A DNA stretch of 64,000 nucleotides from Astropecten irregularis (Eukaryota; Echinodermata; Asteroidea; Paxillosida; Astropectinidae): positions 14,708,602 through 14,772,601 of the forward strand of contig OZ020257.1 in the NCBI GenBank assembly GCA_963971285.1. The letters run 5' to 3'. Numbering within the stretch: the stretch's first letter is position 1; each line of letters opens with the position of its first letter. Shown here one piece after another: positions 12,636 through 24,936 of the stretch. The notes beneath the pieces were generated by a model that ran no database searches, was not told where the DNA came from, and worked only from the letters and a program-made list of their open reading frames with translations. The position numbers were made by a program, and so were the translations under genes.

Positions 12636-13520
12636 AGTAATGATATGTGGTGGATAGTTTTACTAGTCACTGTTCCAGTGGTTGATAGTTCACTGGTCAC
12701 TGTTCTTATGGTGGATAGTTTTACTAGTCACTGTCCCAGTTGTGGATTGTTTTACTATTCACTGTCCCAGTGGTGGATAGTTCACTAGTCACTGTTCTTG
12801 TGGTGGATAGTTTTACTAGTCACTGTTCCAGTGGTGGATAGTTCACTAGTCACTGTTCTTGTGGTGGATAGTTTTACTAGTCACTGTTCCAGTGGTGTAT
12901 AGTTTTACTAGTCACTTTTCCAGTGGTGGATAGTTCACTAGTCACTGTCCCAGTTGTGGAGTCTTTTACTAGTTACTGTTCCAGTGGTGAATACGGTTCA
13001 CTAGTCACTGTTCTTATGGTGGATAGTTTTACTAGTCACTGTCCCAGTTGTGGATTGTTTTACTATTCACTGTCCCAGTGGTGGATAGTTCACTAGTCAC
13101 TGTTCTTGTGGTGGATAGTTTTACTAGTCACTGTTCCAGTGGTGGATAGTTCACTAGTCACTGTTCTTGTGGTTGATAGTTTTACTAGTCACTGTTCCAG
13201 TGGTGTATAGTTTTACTAGTCACTGTTCCAGTGGTGGATAGTTCACTAGTCACTGTCCCAGTTGTGGATTATTTTACTAGTTACTGTTCCAGTGGTGAAT
13301 AGTTCACTAGTCACTGTTCTTGTGGATAGTTTTACTAGTCCCTGTTCCAGTGGTTGATAGTTTTACTAGTCACTGTTCCAGTGGTGGATAGTTTTACTAC
13401 TATACTAGTCACTGTTCCAGTGGTGGATAGTTTTACTAGTCACTGTTGCAGTTGTGGATTGGTTTACTACCCAGTTGTTTCAGTGGTGGATAGTTTTATT
13501 AGTCATTGCGCTAGTGGTAG
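12636..13520. repeat. minisatellite, 30/31-bp units with 308-bp higher-order repeat
   Basis: Units of the type TTTTACTAGTCACTGTTCC + AGTGGTGGATAG (31 bp) and a 30-bp variant with GTTCACTAG and CTTGTGG alternate for nearly 900 bp. The block beginning at 12,708 recurs almost unchanged at 13,016, giving a 308-bp higher-order period. Because unit lengths alternate between 30 and 31 bp, the frame shifts continually; short runs spelling V-T-V-P-V-V-D-S are not evidence of a protein. Confidence 0.95.
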
Positions 13521-16500
13521 ACATTTACTGGCGATGGCATGTGAAGGCACTAGTACTCACCTATGCACCCAGGGAAGGCTAAATTGAGTGACCACAGAAT
13601 GGTTCTGCCGAGGGACATCTTAGGCTTAATATTAATAGTCAGGCTTAAAGTACTCTGTATGAGTCAACATATCTTGGAAGAGCATTAACTTGAAGTTGTA
13701 ACCAGTATGCTTCAGGGAAGTTCAGGCTGTCTTTAGAAGAATCAACTTCTAGAATGGCTGTTGAAGTGGTCAAACCTTGAGTATATTGTATATTTCCCCC
13801 ATGGGATCTACCCCCTCTTTTGGAACACAGACTATAAGTGAACTAGCTCCTCGATCTGTGTTTACCAGTCAAGTTAGGACCAGGATGAGGTGTGTTCCAT
13901 TCTGGTGGAACTACTTCTGTAGGGACACCCCAAAATCAAAATTTAAAAAGTATAAATTTATGATTTATTACTTGGAGTTAATAATTGAATTAGCTGTATG
14001 AGTTCAACAAGACTGCCAGCTTGAGATAAGCAAATCAGCACCAGCCATATAAGTCGCTCCTAGAAATATGAATTTTGTTTGATACGCTTAAAAGACTTAA
14101 AATAATAGGGTTTTAGACAGGCGGAGACCGTTAACCCCCCTAGCACAGGTGTTATAACCGACAGTACAATGACTGTCTGGCACCTACAAGTCCCCAACAG
14201 GAATCCAACCTTCCCCCCACCTCCCCAAGAAAAATCCTGAAACGTATTTCCCCCGATCGTATGGAATATCTCTTTATTCCCCGCGACTTCAGACCCGTTA
14301 TCTCATTTCCGGGCAATTTTCACCAGGTCCCGTGTTACCTATGCAAGATGGGGGGCTGGGGATGGCTGATATTCTCCTTACAATTGTTTGTGTGAACTTC
14401 GTGTGAGGGGTGGGAGGTTGTTTGGCCTGTACTACATCTTGGGACCTGTGCAAATCTTCAGGGAATCGTTCCCCGTTCGTTTTTTCATAATCGGAATCCG
14501 CGTAGAATGTGTAGAAAGACTTGCTAGACACTTGCTTCCTTCAATGTCTGCCGATAGGGTAAATAGATTTTGGTGCGGAGATAGACTTCATCATCCAACA
14601 GGCTTCTCATTCAGGATTATGATTGATTGATGGGATAGGAGTACCTGACAAAGTGTCTGTAAGAGTCGCCGATTGACATCGATTTTAAAGCTGGGTTTAT
14701 GCAGAATGGCATGAGATGAAATAAACGTGATCATCGGTCTGTCAGGAGAAGTGGAAGGCATGTAAACCATCAAGGTATAATCTAGACTCCACGGATGAGA
14801 CAGACACTTGATCTTGAGCTTAGGCCATCTCTTCCCTGTTGCATCTCAGTAGGCCTACTACCCTCCATGGCTTTACCATAAAAGGTAGTGTACATCCTTG
14901 TTGCAATTTTCATTAGTGTATCTCCTAACTGGACAAAGTTAGACAAGGGCTCACTCTCAGATATAAAGTAAAGCGCAACTTCAAGGTAGGGTCTTCGTCT
15001 TGAAGGTAAGACAGTCTTTTCATGCATCCTTCAGGCAAATGTATGGCACCTCTGTGTCAGAGAAACTAAAATGCAATGACCAGGCATGTTACGTGTACAA
15101 ATTAGGGCACCCTTGCATCAAATATTGCCCCTGGCAAAAATCTTGTACAGTTTGACCTGGGTCACTAGAGGTCAACAACACCCTGGGGGTGAGTTGGGCT
15201 GATGGATGATGTCACAGTGGTGTATTCTCATTTTCACCTCATTGACCCTCCAATGGGTCTATTGAACGTGTTTTTCTTCAGGGAAGGAATATCAAGGACA
15301 CGGCTGAAAATGGTGCTCTAAAAATGTGTAAACATCCACCCTTACAATCAATAACCAAATTTTATAGGGTTAGTTATTTATTAACAATGCGCAGGTATCC
15401 TGGAATAATTATAATATCAGAAGCCACCAACAAGTAGGCCTGTATTTGAATACAAGGTGGTCTGAGGTTCGAGTCCACATTCTGTCGCAAAGTTCTTCTC
15501 TTATTTGTAACTCAAATCCACAAAGCTGACTTGGTTGAATCCAGTGAGCTTGTCGATCATACTGTGAGTCTGCATCCCTTTAAAAAGTCAGAAAAGAACC
15601 TGTGTGTCTATATTCTCCACATTAGTGGTTAAATGAAGGGACTTCTAAGTTGATACAAGCATGATGCAAGTGCTAGATCGGAACACCAGCCACTCGTAGC
15701 CGGGTGGAAACCTCCTATTGCAATTTCCCATGGAAAACCAAAAGGGAAATTTGTGACCCATTTTATTTGTCATGTGCCTGAGCATTTGTTACTGTAGCCA
15801 ATATAGCTCACCTGCCACAAGTGAAGGTGTGCTTAAATCAGGAGCATGATATGCTGTCCCAGATTGAACATTCAATCAATTATCTGGTAACCTAGCCAGA
15901 CACCTGTGCAACAGGGGGACCCACTGATTGACACTTTTATTAACCTTATCCAACAAAAATATGGCTTCTGGGACGAGGGAGTGAAGTGATTTTTTTCATG
16001 GTGCTCACTGCTCACACACCGGTTGTAACAATTTGGAGCGGATTTGTAGCTTGACTGTGTGTGCAGTTTCTATTTGCTGTTGTTTGATGCCGAGTGTGGA
16101 TAGAGTTGATCAGAAAAAATGAGGGAAGAGAAAATTGCGCAATTAACAATGTGATTAATGGCCCGTGATTCAAATTTGAAATCTTAATCCTCTCCTGGTC
16201 ATTAATCAAAGGATTAAGATGGGCTCTGTCATCTGAGCAATGGGCCTCCCCCAACGCTAGGCTCACCGGGGATTAGGTTTATCCAAACGGGACCTTGCTT
16301 TAGGGGCCAAGGGGGATGAACCCTGTAACCTGCAGAGCCGAAGGGATTAACAAATGAAATCAAATGAATTTAACTGTGAAAACAGCATCCCGAGGGGTTC
16401 ATCGTGCAATCATTTAGCAGAGAATACAACTAAATGTGATAATAATGCAAAATGATTAAATGTATGTAGGCCCAATTTCCCTTTTTTGTGTCCTCCAATG

Positions 16501-19500
16501 AGAAATGCATTTGTCAAAGTTCTGTGGTTTTTATTCTGGAATGAAATTGGCAGCTCTTCCAGCTTCTGTCAGACGCAGGTGTTGAAGGACAGAATGGGGT
16601 TGTAAACATCTATAATAACAACAATGCTCACACATTATTATCAAATGTACAGAAGAAAAAAAGCAAAACCTTGAAGCGAATCATCTGAACTTTGGTTGTT
16701 TACAAATTGGATGTTTACATCTAACAGATCTGCAGTCGTTGGCAAATATATACCCACAGATGTTTCATTGGAAGCGAAACTTGCACTGAGTAATTGCCAC
16801 TGTTGTGAGAAACGTTCAATGTATCCTGCCCTTTCTTTTTGTTTTCTTGTTTTCTGTCAGTAAGCAATTTCTTCTTGGTATCAATTGGTGTTAGAAGGTC
16901 AAATATTTACTACCGTGTCATTTTCCCGGATGGATTTTGGTTTTTAAAACAAATCCAACAGGTGGTGCTTTGATAGTAATCTTCCAATAGTTTACGACTT
17001 TCTACTTTGGCGTGGAGGATATCGGTTCCCAATACTCTTAAGCCCGAAAGAATTTTGCACCAGGCAGTTGTTTTCGCGTGTGTGTGTATAGTATACACTC
17101 TCATACCAGTAGATTATTAATGATCTTCTTAGCTTTGGGGGTGAGATTACCTTACAATATTTTGCCTCCGCCCCTAGGGGGTTACAACTGGAGCCCTCTA
17201 TGACTGGCAGTTACATCTGGTTCCTAATTGGTCAGTTAACACCCGTCAGAAATGGCGCACATGCTCCTAATTGGACATTATGGCAAGAATTTGGTATTTA
17301 GAGGAGCAGGTGTTTTGCGTGAGATTTTTTGGGTTTTTTTACGGGGGAGGGGGAGAGTGGGAAAAAGAGGCGGGATTTGTTATCCATATTCTTTTCCTGA
17401 TCAAATTATGAGCATCAATCATCGGAGGTCTATTTGGTATGGCACAAGGCACCAACAAATCTGCAGCTCGGACATTCTCCCCCTCTAAAGTGTCACAATA
17501 CTTCTTTTTTTTTGGTTGCGTTCCCAAACAGATTTGTAGCCCTAGGCAGTGTTGTCGGTGTTGCGCGCTGGCACTTTGCGTTTATCTATCAATCTATCGT
17601 TTTGTTGAGGTCAAGATTACCTTCATGATGTAGGCTGTGTGATCTTATATCTAGCCCAATTCCACCCAAACCTATTTTGTAGTATTGCGGGATTTGGGAG
17701 GATACATTAAATGGAAAGTCTAGGACCTCAGTAACTCAGTGCAAGGCTTGCATGGTGGGCTAACTTAGTTGGTCTTCTAGGGAAAAAAATCTGCTAATGA
17801 AATTCTGAACAGTGTTTGCACTTTGTCTGATGCTACAAGATGCAAAGGAGTTGGGTCTAGGAAATATGAAGTTGTAGGCCTACTTGTTGTTGTTGTTGTT
17901 GTGAGTCTGGGAGGGTTTTGATGTAGTCTTGCTGTCAAGGTGCTATTTTCATTTAGCCACAAGCTTTTAAGGTAATGTGTGTGTATTGTTTCTTCATGGG
18001 ATCACCCTAGACTGCCTAGAGTGACTTGAAATTGATCTGGCTAGTTTCCTTCATGGTTCATGCAAAATCTCTGCAGTCTGAGTTTGAGGGCAAAGTTTAT
18101 GTAATTCTTCTTTTAATTGCCTAGACACCTCAGGCATTGTATAGATGTATTATAGTCTTGATTCAAGGCGGCCGTAAAAGCTAGTACAGAATTTCTCATG
18201 AGAATAATGATGAGCTTTAAATAACCAGAGTCACTGACAATCTTGAGCCAAGACTAGGTTAGAGGTGAGCACTTTATACCTCAAAAAAGAAAAACAAATC
18301 TCGGGTTAGCTTTGAGGACTCCACAATCTCTACACCTGTTGCACTGTTAAGTACATACATTGTACCTGTATGATTTACAAGCATGGGAGTTTTGGTCAAT
18401 GCTGTTTTAAAGCTTGTTGTAACCCTCTTACTATTCCAAATATTTTTCACCTGGCAATAAATCATTATTTCAAAACCATCCTAAGATTTTATGCTAACTT
18501 GTGGTTTTCTTTTGAAAGTTCATCACTAGTTCAGCCAATTCCTTGCAAATTTATCATTCATCATTTAATCATTACATTCTGAAATTAAAATATATTTACT
18601 GAAAAGATTCTGCATATAAACCAGACAGGATAGGTTAAAGAAACAATCAAACCAGAATATAAAAGTATACATTAAAAGTGCATTTTCAAAAAGGAAGAGG
18701 TGTTAAAACCACTGAGAAGCCATCACTGAAACGCTTTAAAAGATGGGATTAAATTTTTCTTTCAGAAATAGAAAATTTAGATTGAAAAAAGCTGACTTAC
18801 CATTGCCATTCTTTGGATAAAAAGCAACAGCAATAAACAATCGAATTTAAAACAAAACCAGCACATGAATCTAACAAAACTAAACTCAGTGTACAGATAA
18901 AACTAGGTTTAATAGTACACTGTACTTACAATGTACATTTTGTTAAAAGCTCTTAGTTTGGTACTAGAAGACTGCGAGATACAAAAGATTGTAATAAAAA
19001 GGCTACAAAATCTCAAGGGATTTGAACTTTGTGGCGAAAGAAAAGCTCAGCCAGAGAGTTTTCTAGATCTGTGCCGTCTTCCTGACAGTTGGACAGTTGT
19101 CCTGAAGCAGGATGATTGAACTATTCAAAGATTGTTCTACTTAACAAGAGTATATATTTCCACCCGTTTTGTGCAGATAAGCAGTATACACTTACTTCTT
19201 TTGACAACTTTGTATTCAAGCTGCCCTGCATGACATCACCAATTTGAGGTCACTCATCAGATAAATATCCAGGTTTCCTTTTTTTTTTCTCAGTGCTTGG
19301 GATATTTCAGTATAAAATTAAAACCCTTGGTATACTCAGCAAGGCAGAAATGTCACTGACCTAAAGCGCTCAACCCTTTGAAAGATTTGCTCGGTAGATT
19401 AAACTCCAATGGTCGAAAGTTGAAGGGGGGAGACTGACGTTAGGAGAAATGGAAATTAACCGACAGAAGGGATGTCAGTAGATTAACGAAGGCGATATCA

Positions 19501-20041
19501 TTGTGGATTGGTTCCGACCCAAGTAAGTTAATTGTCGAGGTTGAATGCTGCTTGGCGCCATTGGTAGGCCTATACAATTGTCATTTTAGAACACAATTTC
19601 TCCAAGATTTTAGACTCAACTGTTGTGGTGATTTGACTGTTATTGTAATTCAGGATTATGACCACAGGGTTGCGAACCGAAACCCCCGAGTTTAATATCG
19701 GATTCTGTGAGTATAGTAGAATCAGTCATTTCCGTTGACTAACAGATTTCTCTTGTGTGGAAGGAAAAGTCATTTATTTGTTCGGATTCTTAAGAAATGT
19801 TGCGAAACCCACAGGCCTGGCATAATACATTGTATGCTATAGCTTAGGGCTTGGAAACTTACAAAAACCATCACCACTTGAGAAATTATGCCCTTGGGTC
19901 TTTTTTGAAGACCATGGCTACGACTCCTCGCACCTGTTTGAAGTCCTAGAAAGGAAAGTGCACGTTTCGTAATAACTGACAGAGCCATAAGCTTTAGTCT
20001 AAGCCCAAGCCCGAGTCCAAACCGTGGTTTCAGAAGTTTCA

Positions 20042-20108
20042 TTGAAAAGTAATTAAAAAGTGAACAAAGAAAAATTTACTAAAGGTGGATTCGAACCAGC
20101 GACCTCCG
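20042..20108 (-). repeat. SINE 3' fragment
   Basis: Contains GTGAACAAAGAAAAATTTAC, then GGTGGATTCGAACCAGCGAC: the same B-box-bearing segment seen at 9.1 and 10.2 kb. It lacks an A-box. Confidence 0.65.
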
Positions 20109-20460
20109 GAAGTTTCAGAAGTGTCACAAAGATGCCACACATACAGATTTGCTAAGCTCAATTAGGCTTTGTACATCAAGTTGCCAAGCCAAAATCTTGT
20201 GTACGTTGTACCCTATAATCATGTAATGTGTTGCCTCTACTATAATTCTCAGTCATATACGGTTTGCTCAGCGTATGCACCTGATCAAATTGGTCCATAT
20301 TCATTATTATTATCTGAATGAGGCATTTTGAAGACAAGATAGGCCTATACTGTAGACGCGTATTTTGACTTGTGTCTAATTGAGACGTGTTATAAGTTAC
20401 GCATTACGCGTTTCTTGTTCCTATTCCTATGCACCAGAAAGAGTTGAATAGGTAATAATA

Positions 20461-20592
20461 ATAATATTGACTGGCGTTACTTTCAGGAGATACCACATAT
20501 ATTTCCCTCAATAGACCCATATTGCCCCGACTCGAGACTTGTTTGGGAAATATATTGTGGTATCTCCCGAAAGTAACGCCAGTCAATATTAT
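20461..20592. mobile_element. foldback element, ~47-bp near-perfect inverted arms
   Basis: Arms at 20,461-20,507 and 20,545-20,592 are reverse complements with one mismatch and one single-base indel, separated by 37 bp. The outer ends are ATAATATTGACTGGCGTTAC and its complement. It has no coding capacity. The high arm identity suggests a young insertion or selection for the hairpin; A/T-rich flanks prevent a clear call of target duplication. Confidence 0.85.
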
Positions 20593-20754
20593 ATAAATAT
20601 CCTCCTTCGGTGCTTATGGCATCGTGGCCCCCTCTGCTTGAAGCAAAAAGTGCAGTATTTGGAAGCTGTCACTAAGCTGAGACCTATCATCACCACTTGG
20701 GGAGATAGTTCTTCTGATCCTATACAAACAAGGAAACACAGCTGACCCCATAGG

Positions 20755-20804
20755 ACACCCCTCCTCCTCCCCTCCCCCTCCCCTCCCCCACCCTACCCCC
20801 CTCC
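20755..20804. repeat. C-rich polypyrimidine tract
   Basis: About 50 bp made almost only of C and T on the plus strand (CCTCC/CCCCTC words). It is simple-sequence DNA with no gene. Confidence 0.9.
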
Positions 20805-23800
20805 ATCACGGCCTCAATGTGATACATTTAACCCATATAATACACTCTTTCCTGGTGGAGTTATCAATGGCTAAGCATCATGTCCTGTACTGCAGATCTT
20901 TGACGGGACGTCACAGCTCTCATCTGACAGTTTCTGCTGTATGTGGCTACGTGCAGATCATCCAGATCGCTGGCATTGATACGGATAGTTTATTGGGAAG
21001 GTTTGAAGAGCGCTTAGGCGGGGTATTGGCCGTTGATGCTCGACTAATTCGTGGTTATTAAGATGCTTACACTTTGGGATGGAGTGAGTTATAAATCTTG
21101 ATGACTGGTTTTCATGCGAGAGGTTGGAGATTAATGTGTAACGGTACACAAATGAATGCTTTTGACACAACAGGGGTACATTGACCCTAACCTTGCACCT
21201 ATATACCACACAAGACAAGAGCTGTTTACCACACATTACCACAGTCTCCACAGGGGAATTGGATCATAAACCATGCAATACCACACAAACCACACAGTGG
21301 TGTATTGTGGTATTCACTTATATCACAGGGAAAACAGTATGGTAGTCTGTGGTATGCAGGAGGGTTAGGGTTATGACACACCAACTGTACATCACTAATA
21401 ATGAAACACCTAGAAAGGCCTGTACAGTACATTAGTACTTTGAAATACACCAGTGAACCAATAAGCAACATTTAGTAGATATATACATATGTATAATACC
21501 AATGGAGCAAAGATGATGAACCAGTGAAGAACCACTTTTCTCAAGGGAAGTAACTGAGACAATCATTTCCATATAATGTGCTTCAAGTTTAAATGAAGTA
21601 CATGTATAAGAATAACAGCATCTTAAACCATCCAAAAATGGCAACTCAATAATTAAAAAGGAGCCAAACTCCAAATGTCAGCATCCTATTTGTTTGAAAC
21701 AGGAATTCATCACAGGGCTAGATAATGTAGCAACTTGGCAGGGGTTGTTTGGCTGTTATAATGTGGTGTCAGAGGATGGGGAGGTTGATAATATCAGTAC
21801 TTGTCATCGAAGGAAGTTGTATGTTGCAAATTGTGGGAAATGTACAGATAGCACGGTCGCAATGTTCGGTTGGTGTTGTTACATACATTATATGTACGTG
21901 TAAAGTTTATTTTGTACTCGCCTCTGAGTGTGGTCTGGCTGAGTTGTTTTCTAAATTGTTTTAGAATCAAGTAGATTCTATTTGAAGAATCCTTTTAAGT
22001 ATCGTTGCAAGCAGCCTGTTTGAATCAAAGCGCTTATAAATCACATGATCATGTTTTGAAATTTGAAGCGGAAAATGTCGACTCCCCTCAAATCACCAAA
22101 AACCAGTCACTGTATGATAATGTGCTCTGGCTTTACACAGTATTACAACCTTCAATAAAGTTACATTGCACAGAAACATGATTGTATCATTCTTCACAAG
22201 AGTGTATGACCCTATACTCATGAAGTGGCAATGTACTTTGAAGCCAGTATATATGCAATGGACAATAATAGGGGAATTATTCATACTTAGGTAAACCCTT
22301 AGCACAATAGTCTTGTTTATTCAGAGAAATTTGTCATTACTTTTGCACTATTGTGGTATACACTGCAAGCTTATGCCCCGAAAGATCCCCTCGGGTATTT
22401 TATAGAGAACATAAAAAATGTGAACACTTCACAAAAGGTTTGTTAACTGTTATTTTTTAATGTGTAAAATACAATTCCTTTTTGATCATGCTAAAGATTT
22501 GTTCTTTTTGGAACTCGGGGATTGAAGTGCCAAGATTAAAGAAACTGTTTTGTTTGGTTAAGCAAGATTTTATAACCGTTGGCAGTTTGAATCATTTGCT
22601 TCACTGGTTCTGTCTCTTTTGGTTTTGATGGACCAGGGTTCTTATTGGATGAGAACATGAGGTCAATGTCATTGTGATATCGTTCATTTTGCTTGCCATT
22701 TTTAGTTTCTAAGCAGAGAACGTTATTCACCAAAGACAGTGAGAAGCAGGTAATTCCTGTTTCCAGTTGGTAAAACTTTCTTAAGAACCCTAGGGCCTAC
22801 AACAAAAAAGCTGTTTTACATTTTAATAGTAAACAAAATTTGCAAGGAAATACAGGTAACTGGCCACAATTCCACGACAGTTTCACAATTTCAGTGCAAG
22901 TATGCAAGGAGATCTGTGGAGGTTAAAAGCTGAGAAGACACAGTTTACAGTAAGGCTCACCTGAACCCAACTCAAACATCCAAGTTCTTGCCCGATTACT
23001 AAGACTCAGCCATAGCCTCAGTTTCAATGAGATTTTAAGTAGTATACTGTCTGTGCTCTTTTGGCCCAATTTTGTTTCAGTAGTAACTAGATAATTTGTC
23101 CAGATTTCTTGAGCTCCAAGCTTATCAAAAATGTAATTTTGGTCTCCTTCTGATCAGTTCTTCTCCCCCGTTTGTAAGCCGGAGGAACGTCTGCTTGCTA
23201 GGTTCCTCAGTCGTGACATTTTCATGAAATAGCGAAACTTGAACTCAACCGGCTCATGACGTACTGTACTGATGTTGCCGACATGACGGCAAATATCATT
23301 AGGTGGAGTAAACAGGCAAGCGTCTGGGGATTGATCCTGTCTGGCTTTGAAATTTGTCTGGAAACTGCTTTTGTCAGTCTGGGTGTTTGTTGTCATAGCA
23401 CATGTCAGTATTACTTTGTCATGTCTTGTGTAACAGTGTAAAGCTGAAGTTTTTTGGGCGCATTCTCTAGAATTAAAGTAGAACGACTCAACTTTCTTCT
23501 CACCATTGATGAGCTCTGTAAATAGCTAACGGGGCATCATTAATATGAGGTCAAGTTGCTCAAGCTGCTTAACTCCCAAACTTTGATTGATGCTATTAGC
23601 AAATTTCTGTGGAGTACCAGGCTCACTATTAATAAGCATGCACTTTTGGCTGATAACCTGTGTTCAATAACCTTGTAATTTTTGTGCTAAGCGAACCGTG
23701 TAAAACACGCCTTGACCACTTTTTGCTTGGCACTGGGTGAATCAACTGCTCTACCTTGTTTGCTGGCTAAACTGAAAAATTTTCCACAAATTTATCGCTA

Positions 23801-24420
23801 CACTTTCGGTTTAATTGTGGATATCTGAGAGACCCTGATACAAAAATGATTAACAAAGTTTGTTCTTCAGCAAACTAAGCAGAGGCTCCGTATTTAGTCT
23901 TTGCTGGGTTGCAAGTTTTATGAGCAGAAAGAAGCCCTCACGCTCTTATGCACCAGAAAGATCTTATCACTCCAGAGCTAGTTGCAGTGTCGCAGCAAAG
24001 TCGCAGACAATATCGAGGCACCAGAAAATCTCTTGGTAATTTGAAGCTTGGAGTCTTTTTTATTTTCCCGGGTACAATACCTCTGCTGATGTTATCCGAG
24101 TCAGTCCTGAAAATATACTGTGAATAAAACTGATGCATTTGAAGCAAAATTGTTTCTGGCAAGTTTGTGACCCCCCTTGTAGATGTGCTCAGGAACGACT
24201 TCAGTTAGAATCGATTCTGATCTTAATAGTTTTATTTGTCTGATTTTTTGTTGGAAAGAAGTTAGTAACTTAGCACTTTATATACAAATGATTGTGTAAA
24301 AGTATGGAAATGCACTTTGCTCTGAATTTATTCATTTACAAAATTGTAGGTCAATAGTTATACTTGGCCATCACCTTTGATAATGCAAAAATGGAGCATG
24401 TTCTCCAATGAAGATTGACC

Positions 24421-24537
24421 CTGATGAGGACTAGAGCAGACTAGTCGAAATGTTGAGACCTAATTGCAAGAAGTGCGAACGATATAGAAGTACGAAAGTA
24501 CGATAATTACATGGTGTTTCCGCAAACCGATCCACAT
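24421..24537 (+). mobile_element. dispersed ~120-bp hammerhead-like element, copy 2, with 12-bp target duplication
   Basis: Starts CTGATGAGGACTAG, with loop AGCAGA, CTAGTC and GAAATGTT, and ends with GTTTCCGCAAACCGATCC. The 12-mer AAGATTGACCCT lies at 24,411-24,422 and again at 24,538-24,549, so the copy is bracketed by an exact direct repeat that overlaps its first two bases. That marks a genuine, complete insertion and fixes the element at about 117 bp. A target duplication of this length fits retrotransposition better than cut-and-paste transposition. Confidence 0.75.
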
Positions 24538-24567
24538 AAGATTGACCCTATTAAACGTGTGAAATAG

Positions 24568-24640
24568 ACTGGAGCGGGATTTGAACTGGCGATTTCTAGA
24601 ATACCGTACCTGTGCTCTATCCAGCTGAGCTATGCAGCCC
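24568..24640 (-). repeat. tRNA-derived SINE head
   Basis: On the minus strand: GGGCTGCATAGCTCAGCTGG, then ATAGAGCA (good A-box), and 35 bp later CCAGTTCAAATCCCG (good B-box). The 5' GGGCTGC has no GCAGCCC partner at the 3' side, so there is no acceptor stem and this is not a functional tRNA gene. It sits about 20 bp from the 3' end of the hammerhead-like copy. Confidence 0.7.
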
Positions 24641-24771
24641 TATGTTGGTAGTGTCTCTAGTGGTCAATTATCATTGTTCGTTTGGCAATCAGAAGCCATG
24701 AAACCATATCACTAATATTTTGCCCCCGAATCTTTCTGAACCCTACAAAATCCTGTAACCACTGTAATAGT

Positions 24772-24936
24772 CCTTGAATTTGCTTCTGAAAGGGGCTAGG
24801 CCACTTTTCCATTACAAGAGGCACTTCCATTGGAAAACTATAATGTCTATTGAAATATTTGAAGAGGCACCAAGGCCAAGAACCATGGCAATGAAGGCCA
24901 TGGCCTCCGTGGCCTCCGTTAAATTCAAGGCTTGCT
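24772..24936 (-). repeat. dispersed repeat, copy A (partner at 54,339)
   Basis: The minus strand of this 165-bp stretch matches the plus strand at 54,339-54,502 at roughly 80-85% by eye, with small indels in the first half. Both begin GCCTTGAATTTAA and contain GGCCATGGCCTTC and CCAATGGAAGTGCC. One frame stays open in both copies. The family is not recognised. Confidence 0.75.

Noticed and set aside
12636-13520. CRISPR-like or coding interpretation of the tandem array
   Set aside because: Repeats are contiguous without unique spacers, in an intron-rich animal genome, and unit length alternates so no frame persists.
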